Positions 8,074-15,131 of a stretch of DNA of 49,728 bases are shown here, one piece after another; position 1 is the stretch's first letter, and each line of letters begins with the position of its first letter. Source of the DNA: Massilia niastensis DSM 21313 (lineage in GTDB: Bacteria; Pseudomonadota; Gammaproteobacteria; Burkholderiales; Burkholderiaceae_D); the NCBI RefSeq assembly GCF_000382345.1, contig NZ_KB908121.1, forward strand, positions 1 through 49,728, given 5' to 3'. Both the position numbers and the translations under genes were made by a program. Below the pieces are notes generated by a model. That model did no database searches. It was not told where the DNA came from and worked only from the letters and a program-made list of their open reading frames with translations.

Positions 8074-9089
8074 CCCAGCTCCATCGCTTCGGCCAGTTCG
8101 GCCACCCGGATGCCGTTGCGCACCGGGGCCACCTGCACCTGTCCGTAGCCGTCGGCGAAGCCGCGCAGCGCGATCCAGGGCAGGTTGGGCCCGGCCACGC
8201 AGGCCATGCCGATCCCGCCCGACATGCGCGGATTGATTTCCAGCAGGCGCGGCCTGCCGCCGCCCTCGCGGAACTGGACGTTGAACACGCCGTTGAGGCG
8301 GTGGCGGCGGGTCAGGCGCTCGGTCGCGTCCAGGATGTCCTGGCGCATGTCGATCAGCTGCCCGCTGCCGGCCTGCGGCGGCTTGCGGCGTACCACCGCG
8401 GACACCAGGCGGCCTTCGTCGCCGACGCAGTCGACGCTGTATTCCGGGCCGTCCAGGTATTCCATCAGCAGCATGGTGCGGAACTGGCCCAGTTCACCCA
8501 GGCCGCGGCGCAGGTCGTCGCGCCCGATGTGGTATTCGACGCCGGCCAGGAGCAGGGCGGCGCTGCTGCGCTCCTCGTCGACGATGGCGAAGCCCAGCCC
8601 ATAGATCGAGTGCGAGGGTTTCACGCACAGCTTCGGATGGCGCGCGCGCAGTTCGGCATAGGCCGCGTCGAATTCGGCCAGGTTCTCGAAGCGGCGGAAT
8701 TCGGCGACCGGCGCCTCCGGCAGCTCGGTATCGGCGTAGAAGCGCGCCTTGTCGTGCAGCAGTTGCAGGGTGGAGCCCGTTGCCGCGCTCAGCACCCGCG
8801 TGCCGATGTCGGCGAAGCGCGCATGCTCGCCCGCCAGCGCGGTCGCCTCGCGCCCCGGCACGAAGATGTCGATGGCGTGCTTGCGGCAGAAGGCCAGGCA
8901 CCAGTCGAGGTAGGCCTCGCGATCCAGGCCCGTCGGTTCGGTATGGAACTCGTGGGCCAGGCGCGCCGCCGGCGCGTGGCGGCTGGGGTTGCTGTGGACG
9001 ATGGTGAAACGGCCTTCGGTATCGGCTTGGCGAATCAGCTTGATCGCAGTGTAGACGGACGAGAATGTCCTGTTGTACCAGACACGCAT
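8070..9089 (-). CDS. ATP-grasp ligase of the Ter operon
   Basis: A 339-aa ATP-grasp enzyme. CVKPSHSIYG (155-164) contains the ATP-binding lysine region, MEYLDGPEYSVD (209-220) is the central strand, and LLEINPRMSGG (282-292) supplies the metal-binding Glu and Asn. The family joins a carboxylate to an amine or thiol through an acyl phosphate. The ATG at 9089 starts MRVWYNRTFS; upstream codons of the same frame are low-confidence and would enter the terD spacer. Only a weak GGAA precedes it. It is 56 bases from terD, the only real gap in the operon, and that gap contains a strong hairpin. Known in Ter clusters together with the two phosphoribosyltransferases; product not known. Confidence 0.88.
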   Translation of the reverse strand: MRVWYNRTFSSVYTAIKLIRQADTEGRFTIVHSNPSRHAPAARLAHEFHTEPTGLDREAYLDWCLAFCRKHAIDIFVPGREATALAGEHARFADIGTRVLSAATGSTLQLLHDKARFYADTELPEAPVAEFRRFENLAEFDAAYAELRARHPKLCVKPSHSIYGLGFAIVDEERSSAALLLAGVEYHIGRDDLRRGLGELGQFRTMLLMEYLDGPEYSVDCVGDEGRLVSAVVRRKPPQAGSGQLIDMRQDILDATERLTRRHRLNGVFNVQFREGGGRPRLLEINPRMSGGIGMACVAGPNLPWIALRGFADGYGQVQVAPVRNGIRVAELAEAMELG

Positions 9090-9119
9090 GCAGAGTTCCA
9101 GGTGAAGATGCCGGACAGG

Positions 9120-9138
9120 CCCGCGCCGGGCGCGGGCC
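9120..9138 (-). other. Strong GC hairpin between terD and the biosynthetic genes
   Basis: An eight-base perfect stem of only G and C (9120-9127 with 9131-9138) and a three-base loop, directly after the terD stop codon and before the ATP-grasp start. It has no T-run, so it is not a plain terminator. It could pause polymerase or protect the terD part of the message from decay. Confidence 0.55.
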
Positions 9139-9145
9139 GGAATGC

Positions 9146-9721
9146 TTAGACGTTGACGCCGAACGAACGCGCCAGCGGCCCGAGGCCGCCATTGAAACCC
9201 TGGCCGACCGCGCGGAACTTCCATTCCGTGTTGTGGCGGTACAGTTCGCCGAAGATCATCGCGGTTTCGGTCGAGCTGTCCTCGGACAGGTCGTAGCGTG
9301 CGATCTCGGCTTCGCCGGCGGCGTTCAGGCAGCGGATGTAGGCCTTGCCGACCATGCCGAAATTCTGGCGCCGCGCGTCGGCATCGTGGATGGTGACGCA
9401 GAACGAGATCTTGTCGATCTCGGCGGGGACGGCGGCCAGGTCGACCGAGATCTTCTCGTCGTCGCCCGCGCCCATGCCGGTGGTGTTGTCGCCCGCATGG
9501 ACGACCGAGCCATCGCCGGATTTCAGGTTGTTATAGAAGATGAAGTCGGTGTCGCCACGAACCTTGGCGTCGTTCTTGAGCAGAAAGGCGCTACCGTCCA
9601 GGTCGAACGCCGCGCCATCGGTGGAGCGCGGATCCCAGCCCAGGCCGATGATGACCTTGGTCAGGCCGGGTGCTTCCTTGCTGAGGCTGACGTTCCCGCC
9701 TTTTTGCAAACTGATTGCCAT
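9146..9721 (-). CDS. terD: TerD family calcium-binding stress protein
   Basis: First gene of the Ter operon; 191 aa, the normal length of stand-alone TerD/TerE. It opens MAISLQKGGNVSLSKEAPGL and contains FDLDGSAFLL, the acidic loop GDNTTGMGAGDDEKI, and the closing WKFRAVGQGFNGGL, all family hallmarks. Members bind calcium through conserved acidic residues and are linked to resistance to tellurite, phage, colicins and oxidative stress. The ATG at 9721 has an excellent GGAG site. No terB, terC, terE, terF, terY or terZ is present in the window, so this is the reduced biosynthetic type of cluster, not the plasmid-type terZABCDE set. Confidence 0.95.
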   Translation of the reverse strand: MAISLQKGGNVSLSKEAPGLTKVIIGLGWDPRSTDGAAFDLDGSAFLLKNDAKVRGDTDFIFYNNLKSGDGSVVHAGDNTTGMGAGDDEKISVDLAAVPAEIDKISFCVTIHDADARRQNFGMVGKAYIRCLNAAGEAEIARYDLSEDSSTETAMIFGELYRHNTEWKFRAVGQGFNGGLGPLARSFGVNV

Positions 9722-9788
9722 ACGAACTCCTTTCTATCGGGGTTAAAACGAGTCGATGCAGTCGCCGCAGACGGCGCGCATCGCACCA

Positions 9789-9817
9789 ACTATAGGCTGT
9801 TATTGCTCAATTGTACA
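9789..9817 (-). promoter_or_regulatory. Candidate promoter of the Ter operon
   Basis: On the minus strand TGTACA (9817-9812), a 17-base spacer and TATAGT (9794-9789) match a sigma-70 promoter in four and five of six positions. Transcription would start near 9782, about 60 bases before terD. The -35 overlaps a GTAC-centred near-palindrome, a possible operator. Confidence 0.45.
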
Positions 9818-9852
9818 TAACCGGGATTTCACATTGCTTCGAGAGAACTCGT

Positions 9853-9890
9853 GTGTACACGTTGCCCACTTTTAACATTCAGGTAATAAT
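9853..9890 (+). promoter_or_regulatory. Candidate promoter of the LacI-type gene with adjoining palindrome
   Basis: TTGCCC (9862-9867), a 17-base spacer and AATAAT (9885-9890) form a good sigma-70 promoter. The eight-base palindrome GTGTACAC (9853-9860) abuts the -35 on its upstream side. It also lies between the two divergent promoters and could be an operator for the neighbouring regulator. LacI-family sites often have a central CG, which this one lacks. Confidence 0.45.
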
Positions 9891-9908
9891 GCCTCTCGAG
9901 GAGGCAGG

Positions 9909-10940
9909 ATGGCAACAATGAAGCAGGTGGCGCAGCGCGCCGGGGTATCGACCTCCACGGTGTCCCATGTGATCAACAATACGCGGGCCGTGAGCGAGGA
10001 TGTGCGGACCCGGGTGCTGGCCGTGATCGACGAGATGCACTACATCCCGAGCGCCGTGGCCCGCAGCCTCAAGAACGACAAGACCCGCACCATCGGCGTG
10101 TCCGTTCCCGACAATACCAACCCCGGCTTTGCCGAACTGCTGCGCGGCATCGAGGATGCCGCCTTCGAGGTCGGCTACACCATCATGCTGGGCAACGGCT
10201 ACGAGGATCCGCAGCGCCAGGCGGCCCACCTGCGCAGCCTGATCGAGAAGCGCATCGACGGCCTGGTGCTGGTGGCCGGCGCGGCGCGCGACGAACTGGC
10301 CCCGCTGCTGGCGGCGCAGCGCGTGCCGATCGTGCTGGCGGACCACGACATCGCCGCCGTCGACACCGACTTCATCGGCCTCGATCACGAGCAGACCGGC
10401 TACCTGGCCACCCGCCACCTGGTGGAACTGGGCCACCGGCGCATCGCCTGCATCGCCGGGCCCCGGGCCCAGCCGGCGGGGCAGGAACGCCTGGCCGGCG
10501 TCCGGCGCGCGCTGGCCGAAGCCGGGCTGCAGCTCGACCCCGCCCATCTCGTGCACGGCGAGCCGGACTGCGAAGGCGGGCACGATGCGGCGCGCGCGCT
10601 GCTGGCGCTGGCGCTGCCGCCCACCGCGCTGTTCGCCTGCAACGACCTGATGGCGCTGGGGGCGCTGTGCGCGGCCCAGGAAGCCGGCGTCGCGGTGCCC
10701 GGCCAGCTGTCGGTGGTCGGCGCCGACGACCTCGGCATGGCGGCCTTCGCCATGCCGCGCCTGACCACGGTGGCCCAGCCGACCTATGCGATGGGGCGCC
10801 GCCTCACCGCGCTCCTGATCGACCGCATCGGCGGCGGCTCCCTGCCGCGCCATCGCGAGCGCCTGCCGGGCAGGCTGGTGGTGCGCCAGTCCTCGGGCCG
10901 GCCGCAGGAGCACGAGGTGCTCGCGCCAACCGGTACCTAG
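9909..10940 (+). CDS. LacI-family transcriptional regulator
   Basis: A 343-aa repressor of the LacI/GalR family. The N-terminal helix-turn-helix is complete (MKQVAQRAGVSTSTVSHVIN at 4-23) with the hinge helix near ARSLKNDKT (51-59). A periplasmic-binding-protein-like sensor domain follows, with IGVSVPDNTNP, DGLVLVAG and the RLTTVAQP end typical of PurR/RbsR relatives. The ATG at 9909 follows GAGGAGG. The ligand cannot be read from the sequence. It is divergent from terD with 187 bases between, a common layout for a local regulator, and no sugar-uptake genes are near. Its stop overlaps that of the MscS gene on the other strand. Confidence 0.93.
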   Translation: MATMKQVAQRAGVSTSTVSHVINNTRAVSEDVRTRVLAVIDEMHYIPSAVARSLKNDKTRTIGVSVPDNTNPGFAELLRGIEDAAFEVGYTIMLGNGYEDPQRQAAHLRSLIEKRIDGLVLVAGAARDELAPLLAAQRVPIVLADHDIAAVDTDFIGLDHEQTGYLATRHLVELGHRRIACIAGPRAQPAGQERLAGVRRALAEAGLQLDPAHLVHGEPDCEGGHDAARALLALALPPTALFACNDLMALGALCAAQEAGVAVPGQLSVVGADDLGMAAFAMPRLTTVAQPTYAMGRRLTALLIDRIGGGSLPRHRERLPGRLVVRQSSGRPQEHEVLAPTGT

Positions 10941-12043
10941 GCGGCTTCCCGCTCGTCCCCATCGCCCCTGCTGTCGTTCCCGGCAGGGTGCTGTGCCTGG
11001 ACGGCGCGCGCCTCGGCCAGGTGCACGGTCTGGGCCGGCAGCGCCAGGCGGATGCCGCGCGCGGCCAGCATGCCCACCAGCTCCAGGTAGATTTCCTGCT
11101 GCACGTCCATGAACACGCGGTAATCCGGGCTGTTGACGAAGTAGACCACCTCGTACTCGAAGGACGGCGCCCTCAGCCCGCAGAAGTGGGCGCGGTCGAA
11201 GCGCACCTGGGGCTGGGCGGTGACGATGCCCTCGACCAGCCCGGCCAGTGCGCGCAGTTCGGCTTCCGGCGTGTCGTGGCTGACGCCGAAGCGGAACACC
11301 ACGCGCCGCGTTTCCATGCGGCGCAGGTTGTGGATGCGGCTCTTGAGCAGGTCGTTGTTCGAGAACACGATCTGTTCGCCTCCCAGGCTGCGTACCCGGG
11401 TGGTCTTCAGGCCCACATATTCCACCGTTCCCATGGCGTCGCCGACGATGATGAAGTCGCCGATCACGAAGGGCTTGTCGAGCACGATCGACAGCGAGGC
11501 GAACAGGTCGCCGAGGATGTTCTGCATCGCCAGCGCGACCGCGATGCCGCCGATCCCCAGGCTGGCCACCAGGGTCGTGATGTTGACGCCGAGGTTGTCG
11601 AGGATCATGAGCATGACGACCACCCACAGCGTCACCCGCGCGATGAAGCCGATCGCGGCCGACGAGGTGGCGCGGCCCGGATCGTCCTCGCGTTGCGCGC
11701 GGTAGCAGGCGAGCCAGGCCCGCAGGGCGCGGTCGCCCCAGATCGCGCACTGGATCAGGCTGGCGGCAATCGCCGCGCGCGTCACGAACAGCTGCGCCCG
11801 CTCCGGCAGCGCCAGCAGGCTGGCGCCGGCATACAGGCCGAGGATCACCAGCACCGCCAGCCTGGTCGACGACAGGGCGGCCACGGCGACATCGTCCAGG
11901 CGGGTGGTGGTGCGCGCGGCCAGCGCTCCCAGGCGCCGGACCGCAATCGACTTGATGGCGTCCAGCCCCAGCGCGACGGCCAGCGCCGCCACCAGCGCGA
12001 CCAGCCAGTCGGCCACCGGGTTGCCCAGAATGATGTAGTTCAT
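10937..12043 (-). CDS. MscS-family mechanosensitive channel
   Basis: A 368-aa small-conductance mechanosensitive channel that vents solutes when membrane tension rises. Three to four N-terminal hydrophobic segments (about 8-28, 62-82, 85-105, 135-160) precede the pore helix region LGIGGIAVALAMQNILGDL with the Gly/Ala pattern of MscS TM3. The beta domain follows (DKPFVIGDFI, VEYVGLKTTRVRS, IVFSNNDLLKSRIHN). The C-terminus ends with a charged tail. AAGGAA lies upstream of the ATG at 12043. The stop overlaps that of the LacI-type gene. Confidence 0.93.
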   Translation of the reverse strand: MNYIILGNPVADWLVALVAALAVALGLDAIKSIAVRRLGALAARTTTRLDDVAVAALSSTRLAVLVILGLYAGASLLALPERAQLFVTRAAIAASLIQCAIWGDRALRAWLACYRAQREDDPGRATSSAAIGFIARVTLWVVVMLMILDNLGVNITTLVASLGIGGIAVALAMQNILGDLFASLSIVLDKPFVIGDFIIVGDAMGTVEYVGLKTTRVRSLGGEQIVFSNNDLLKSRIHNLRRMETRRVVFRFGVSHDTPEAELRALAGLVEGIVTAQPQVRFDRAHFCGLRAPSFEYEVVYFVNSPDYRVFMDVQQEIYLELVGMLAARGIRLALPAQTVHLAEARAVQAQHPAGNDSRGDGDEREAA

Positions 12044-12355
12044 CGTGATTTCCTTCTATATGGTCAGCCCGGCGCCCAGGCGGCGGAACGTTCGTCCGCC
12101 AGCGCTGCAGTGGAGCCGGGCTCGGGAGAGAGGGGCGGGCCGGGAAACCTTCGTTCCGGCGCGCCATGTTCATGGTTGGCGATCGGGGGCGTCGCCCGCG
12201 AAATGCATTTGTACAATAGCATTGCATTTCGACATCGACAACCCGCGCACGATTGCCTTGCCGGGCTGCCGCCAGCGGGGATGCGAGAAAAAATACTGCG
12301 CGATGAAAAAACCTATTGCAAAACACCAAGCGGGCTTCGTATAATGCGGCTCCCC
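12044..12355. other. Intergenic region with a 33-bp interrupted palindrome
   Basis: This 312-base spacer holds the start region of the MscS gene and the tRNA promoter. I see no gene in it. At 12199-12207 and 12223-12231 there are perfect nine-base inverted arms (CGAAATGCA and its complement) around TTTGTACAATAGCAT. The same core TTGTACAATAGC occurs on the minus strand between engB and cytochrome c4 (about 39349-39360), so it may be a shared promoter or operator element. Confidence 0.5.
12316..12345 (+). promoter_or_regulatory. Promoter of tRNA-Val
   Basis: TTGCAA (12316-12321), an 18-base spacer and a perfect TATAAT (12340-12345), followed by the GC-rich discriminator GCGGCTCC. The predicted start is about four bases before the mature tRNA. 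Confidence 0.7.
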
Positions 12356-12432
12356 GGGCGGTTAGTTCAGCTGGTTAGAATACTTGGTCGACATCCAAGG
12401 GGTCGCAGGTTCGAATCCTGCACCGCCCACCA
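12356..12432 (+). tRNA. tRNA-Val, anticodon GAC
   Basis: A complete 77-base cloverleaf with encoded CCA. The acceptor stem GGGCGGT pairs with ACCGCCC; D stem GTTC/GAAT; anticodon stem CTTGG/CCAAG; T stem GCAGG/CCTGC with loop TTCGAAT; discriminator A. The anticodon GAC is at 12390-12392 and reads valine codons GUC/GUU. The base before it is C33 (12389), where almost all tRNAs have U. The D and variable arms look more like a typical tRNA-Asp body. A GCAAGCC/GGCTTGC hairpin follows directly. Confidence 0.93.
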
Positions 12433-12444
12433 GACTTCCATATC

Positions 12445-12493
12445 GCAAGCCCCTTAGGCTTGCAGAGAAAAGGTGCAGAGGTGTGCCTTTTCT
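12445..12493 (+). terminator. Two hairpins after tRNA-Val
   Basis: First stem 12445-12451 with 12457-12463 (seven perfect pairs). Second stem 12466-12473 with 12486-12493 (AGAAAAGG/CCTTTTCT, eight perfect pairs), whose 3' arm is itself T-rich. They probably set the 3' end of the tRNA transcript before the rplC promoter. Confidence 0.5.
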
Positions 12494-12578
12494 GTGCTGA
12501 CCAGCCAGGTCAGATTTCTTCGCTCTCTCCATGAACTGCGGAAAACGCAACAGGCCGGATTGACCTCCGATTATCTTG

Positions 12579-12607
12579 TTGCGCCGTTGCCGTTTGCACG
12601 CTATACT
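12579..12607 (+). promoter_or_regulatory. Promoter of the rplC-rpsQ transcript
   Basis: TTGCGC (12579-12584), a 17-base spacer and TATACT (12602-12607), followed by the GC-rich discriminator AGCCGGCTTC. This replaces the usual S10 promoter upstream of rpsJ for the genes from rplC on. The leader is about 87 nt. Confidence 0.7.
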
Positions 12608-12618
12608 AGCCGGCTTCG

Positions 12619-12652
12619 GTATGGGCGCGTCTTTTTTTGCCCGTACTTTTTT
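12619..12652 (+). terminator. Terminator-like hairpin in the rplC leader
   Basis: GTATGGGC (12619-12626) pairs with GCCCGTAC (12639-12646), eight pairs with one G-U, followed by six T (12647-12652). It lies only some six bases into the transcript and 47 bases before rplC. In E. coli, L4 controls the S10 operon through a leader hairpin with a U-run; this could be a comparable attenuator. A small GTAGT/ACTAC hairpin (12654-12666) follows. Confidence 0.55.
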
Positions 12653-12699
12653 AGTAGTTCAACTACCCCCGCCCAATCGTAGGTGGGAATGGAGAAAAA

Positions 12700-13356
12700 A
12701 TGAGCCTGGGCCTCCTCGGTCGCAAGGTTGGCATGATGCGTATCTTTACGGATGACGGTGATTCGATCCCTGTCACCGTGCTGGACGTGTCGAACAACCG
12801 TGTTGCGCAAGTCAAAACTCCTGAAACTGACGGTTATACCGCTGTTCAGGTCGTGTTCGGTCAGCGTCGCGCTTCCCGCGTGAACAAAGCCGCCGCCGGT
12901 CACTACGCCAAAGCTGGCGTCGAAGCCGGTACGGTGCTGAAAGAATTCCGCATCGATTCCGCCAAAGCCGCTGAACTCAAAGCCGGTGACACCGTCAACG
13001 TGTCCCTGTTCGAAGTCGGCCAGAAAATCGACGTGCAAGGCACCTCGATCGGTAAAGGCTACGCCGGTACCATCAAGCGTTACAACTTCTCGTCGGGTCG
13101 TGCGACCCACGGTAACTCGCGCTCGCACAACGTGCCGGGTTCGATCGGTATGGCGCAGGATCCGGGTCGCGTGTTCCCGGGCAAGCGCATGACCGGTCAC
13201 ATGGGTGACGTCACTGTCACCACCCAGAACCTGGAAATCGCCCGCATCGACGCCGAGCGCCAGCTGCTGCTGGTCAAGGGTGCCGTGCCTGGTGCGAAGA
13301 ACGGCCACGTGGTCGTCAAGCCAGCCGTCAAAACCAAAGCACAGAAAGGAGCTTAA
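12700..13356 (+). CDS. rplC: 50S ribosomal protein L3
   Basis: L3, 218 aa, reaches from the 50S surface to the peptidyl transferase centre. The glycine-rich loop (KRYNFSSGRATHGNSRSHN, near residues 126-144) and GSIGMAQDPGRVFPGKRMTGHMG are characteristic; the glutamine in GMAQDPG is the site methylated by PrmB in relatives. Start ATG at 12700 after GGAG. It is first in a block of ten closely packed genes ending with rpsQ, and has its own promoter because rpsJ is elsewhere. Confidence 0.98.
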   Translation: MSLGLLGRKVGMMRIFTDDGDSIPVTVLDVSNNRVAQVKTPETDGYTAVQVVFGQRRASRVNKAAAGHYAKAGVEAGTVLKEFRIDSAKAAELKAGDTVNVSLFEVGQKIDVQGTSIGKGYAGTIKRYNFSSGRATHGNSRSHNVPGSIGMAQDPGRVFPGKRMTGHMGDVTVTTQNLEIARIDAERQLLLVKGAVPGAKNGHVVVKPAVKTKAQKGA

Positions 13357-13359
13357 ACG

Positions 13360-13980
13360 ATGGAACTGAAGCTTCTGAATGAGCAAGGTCAAGCCGGCTC
13401 GAACGTTGACGCCGCCGACACCGTGTTCGGCCGTGAGTACAACGAAGCCCTGATTCACCAGGTCGTGGTCGCCTACGCTGCAAACGCACGTAGCGGTAAC
13501 CGCAAGCAGAAAGACCGTGAAGAAGTCAGCCACACCACCAAGAAGCCATGGCGCCAGAAAGGCACCGGCCGCGCTCGTGCTGGTATGTCGTCGTCGCCAC
13601 TGTGGCGCGGCGGTGGTCGCATCTTCCCGAACAGCCCTGACGAGAACTTCTCGCACAAGGTCAACAAGAAGATGTATCGCGCAGGTATCTGCTCGATCTT
13701 CTCGCAGCTGGCCCGCGAAGGCCGCCTGAGCGTGGTGGAAAGCCTGTCGATCGACGCGCCGAAAACCAAGCTGCTGTCGCAAAAGCTGCAGGGCATGGGC
13801 CTGGAATCGGTCCTGGTCATCACCGACACCATCGAAGAAAACCTGCAACTGGCCTCGCGCAACCTGCCTAACGTGCTGGTCGTTGAGCCGAAGCATGCTG
13901 ACCCGATGTCGCTGGTGTTCTACAAGAAAGTCCTGGTCACGAAAGCTGCTCTGGCCAAGATCGAGGAGTTGTACGCATGA
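13360..13980 (+). CDS. rplD: 50S ribosomal protein L4
   Basis: L4, 206 aa, lines the exit tunnel with an extended loop, here PWRQKGTGRARAG (near residues 63-75) and WRGGGRIFP. In enterobacteria it also represses its own operon by acting on the leader RNA; whether it does so here is open, but the leader before rplC has a suitable terminator-like hairpin. Three bases separate it from rplC, and its stop overlaps the rplW start as ATGA. Confidence 0.98.
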   Translation: MELKLLNEQGQAGSNVDAADTVFGREYNEALIHQVVVAYAANARSGNRKQKDREEVSHTTKKPWRQKGTGRARAGMSSSPLWRGGGRIFPNSPDENFSHKVNKKMYRAGICSIFSQLAREGRLSVVESLSIDAPKTKLLSQKLQGMGLESVLVITDTIEENLQLASRNLPNVLVVEPKHADPMSLVFYKKVLVTKAALAKIEELYA

Positions 13981-14294
13981 GCGCCGCAATCAAATTTAGC
14001 GAAGAGCGCCTGATGAAGGTGCTGCTGGCTCCGGTCATTTCCGAGAAGGCTACCTTCGTCGCGGAAAAGAACGAGCAGATCGTGTTCAAGGTCCTGCCTG
14101 ACGCGACCAAGCCAGAAATCAAAGCTGCCGTCGAACTGCTGTTCAAGGTCGAAGTGGAATCGGTCCAGACCGTGAACCGCGAAGGCAAGCAAAAGCGTTC
14201 GGGCCGTTTCACCGGCCGTCGCAACCACACCAAGCGTGCTTTCGTGTGCCTGAAGCCTGGCCAGGAAATCAATTTTGTCGAGGAGGCTAAATAA
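13977..14294 (+). CDS. rplW: 50S ribosomal protein L23
   Basis: L23, 105 aa, at the tunnel exit, docking site for trigger factor and SRP. LLAPVISEKAT (15-25) and the loop GKQKRSGRFTGRRNHTKRAF are typical. The ATG at 13977 overlaps the rplD stop; MKVLLAPVIS at residue 13 is a later possible start, but the first is favoured by coupling. Its stop overlaps the rplB start. Confidence 0.97.
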   Translation: MSAAIKFSEERLMKVLLAPVISEKATFVAEKNEQIVFKVLPDATKPEIKAAVELLFKVEVESVQTVNREGKQKRSGRFTGRRNHTKRAFVCLKPGQEINFVEEAK

Positions 14295-15121
14295 TGGCAC
14301 TCGTTAAGATGAAGCCAACCTCCCCAGGCCGTCGCGGCATGGTGAAAGTTGTGACCGAAGGCCTGTTCAAGGGCCGTCCGTTCGCAGCACTGGTTGAGAA
14401 GAAATCGAAGACTGCTGGCCGTAACAACAACGGCCACATCACCACCCGCCACATCGGCGGTGGTCACAAGCATCACTACCGCCTGGTTGACTTCAAGCGC
14501 AACAAGGACGGCATCCCGGCAAAGGTCGAGCGTATCGAATACGACCCGAACCGTACCGCGCACATCGCACTGGTGTGCTACGCGGACGGCGAGCGTCAGT
14601 ACATCATCGCCACCAAGGGCATGGCTGTCGGCGACACCGTCATGAACGGCGCGGAAGCACCGATCAAGTCGGGTAACTGCCTGCCGATCCGCAACATCCC
14701 GGTCGGTACCGTGATGAACTGCGTCGAAATGCTGCCAGGTAAAGGCGCACAGATGGCCCGCACCGCCGGCGCCGCTGTCGTGCTGATGGCCCGTGAAGGC
14801 ACCTACGCCCAGGTTCGCCTGCGCTCGGGTGAAGTGCGCCGCGTGCACATCGAGTGCCGCGCCACCGTGGGTGAAGTCGGCAATGCCGAGCACAGCCTGC
14901 GCAAGATCGGTAAAGCCGGTGCGATGCGTTGGCGCGGTGTGCGTCCGACCGTCCGCGGTGTCGTCATGAACCCGATCGACCACCCGCACGGTGGTGGTGA
15001 AGGTCGTACGGCAGCCGGTCGTCATCCGGTGTCGCCATGGGGCCAGCAGACCAAGGGCAAGAAGACGCGTTCGAACAAGCGCACTTCGTCGATGATCGTC
15101 TCGCGCCGCGGCAAGAAATAA
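14294..15121 (+). CDS. rplB: 50S ribosomal protein L2
   Basis: L2, 275 aa, the usual length. It binds 23S rRNA near the peptidyl transferase centre and is needed for subunit association. GRNNNGHITTRHIGGGHKH near the N-terminus and MNPIDHPHGGGEGRT near the C-terminus, which carries the conserved histidine, are unmistakable. It overlaps rplW by one base (TAATG). Confidence 0.99.
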   Translation: MALVKMKPTSPGRRGMVKVVTEGLFKGRPFAALVEKKSKTAGRNNNGHITTRHIGGGHKHHYRLVDFKRNKDGIPAKVERIEYDPNRTAHIALVCYADGERQYIIATKGMAVGDTVMNGAEAPIKSGNCLPIRNIPVGTVMNCVEMLPGKGAQMARTAGAAVVLMAREGTYAQVRLRSGEVRRVHIECRATVGEVGNAEHSLRKIGKAGAMRWRGVRPTVRGVVMNPIDHPHGGGEGRTAAGRHPVSPWGQQTKGKKTRSNKRTSSMIVSRRGKK

Positions 15122-15131
15122 GGGATAACAC

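Noticed and set aside
2935..9721. Reading the cluster as plasmid-type tellurite resistance (terZABCDE)
   Set aside because: terB, terC, terE and terZ are absent and five biosynthetic enzymes are present; the biosynthetic Ter type is the better match.
1292..12432. Genomic island integrated at tRNA-Val
   Set aside because: No integrase, no repeated tRNA 3' end at the rpsJ side, and no clear composition shift.
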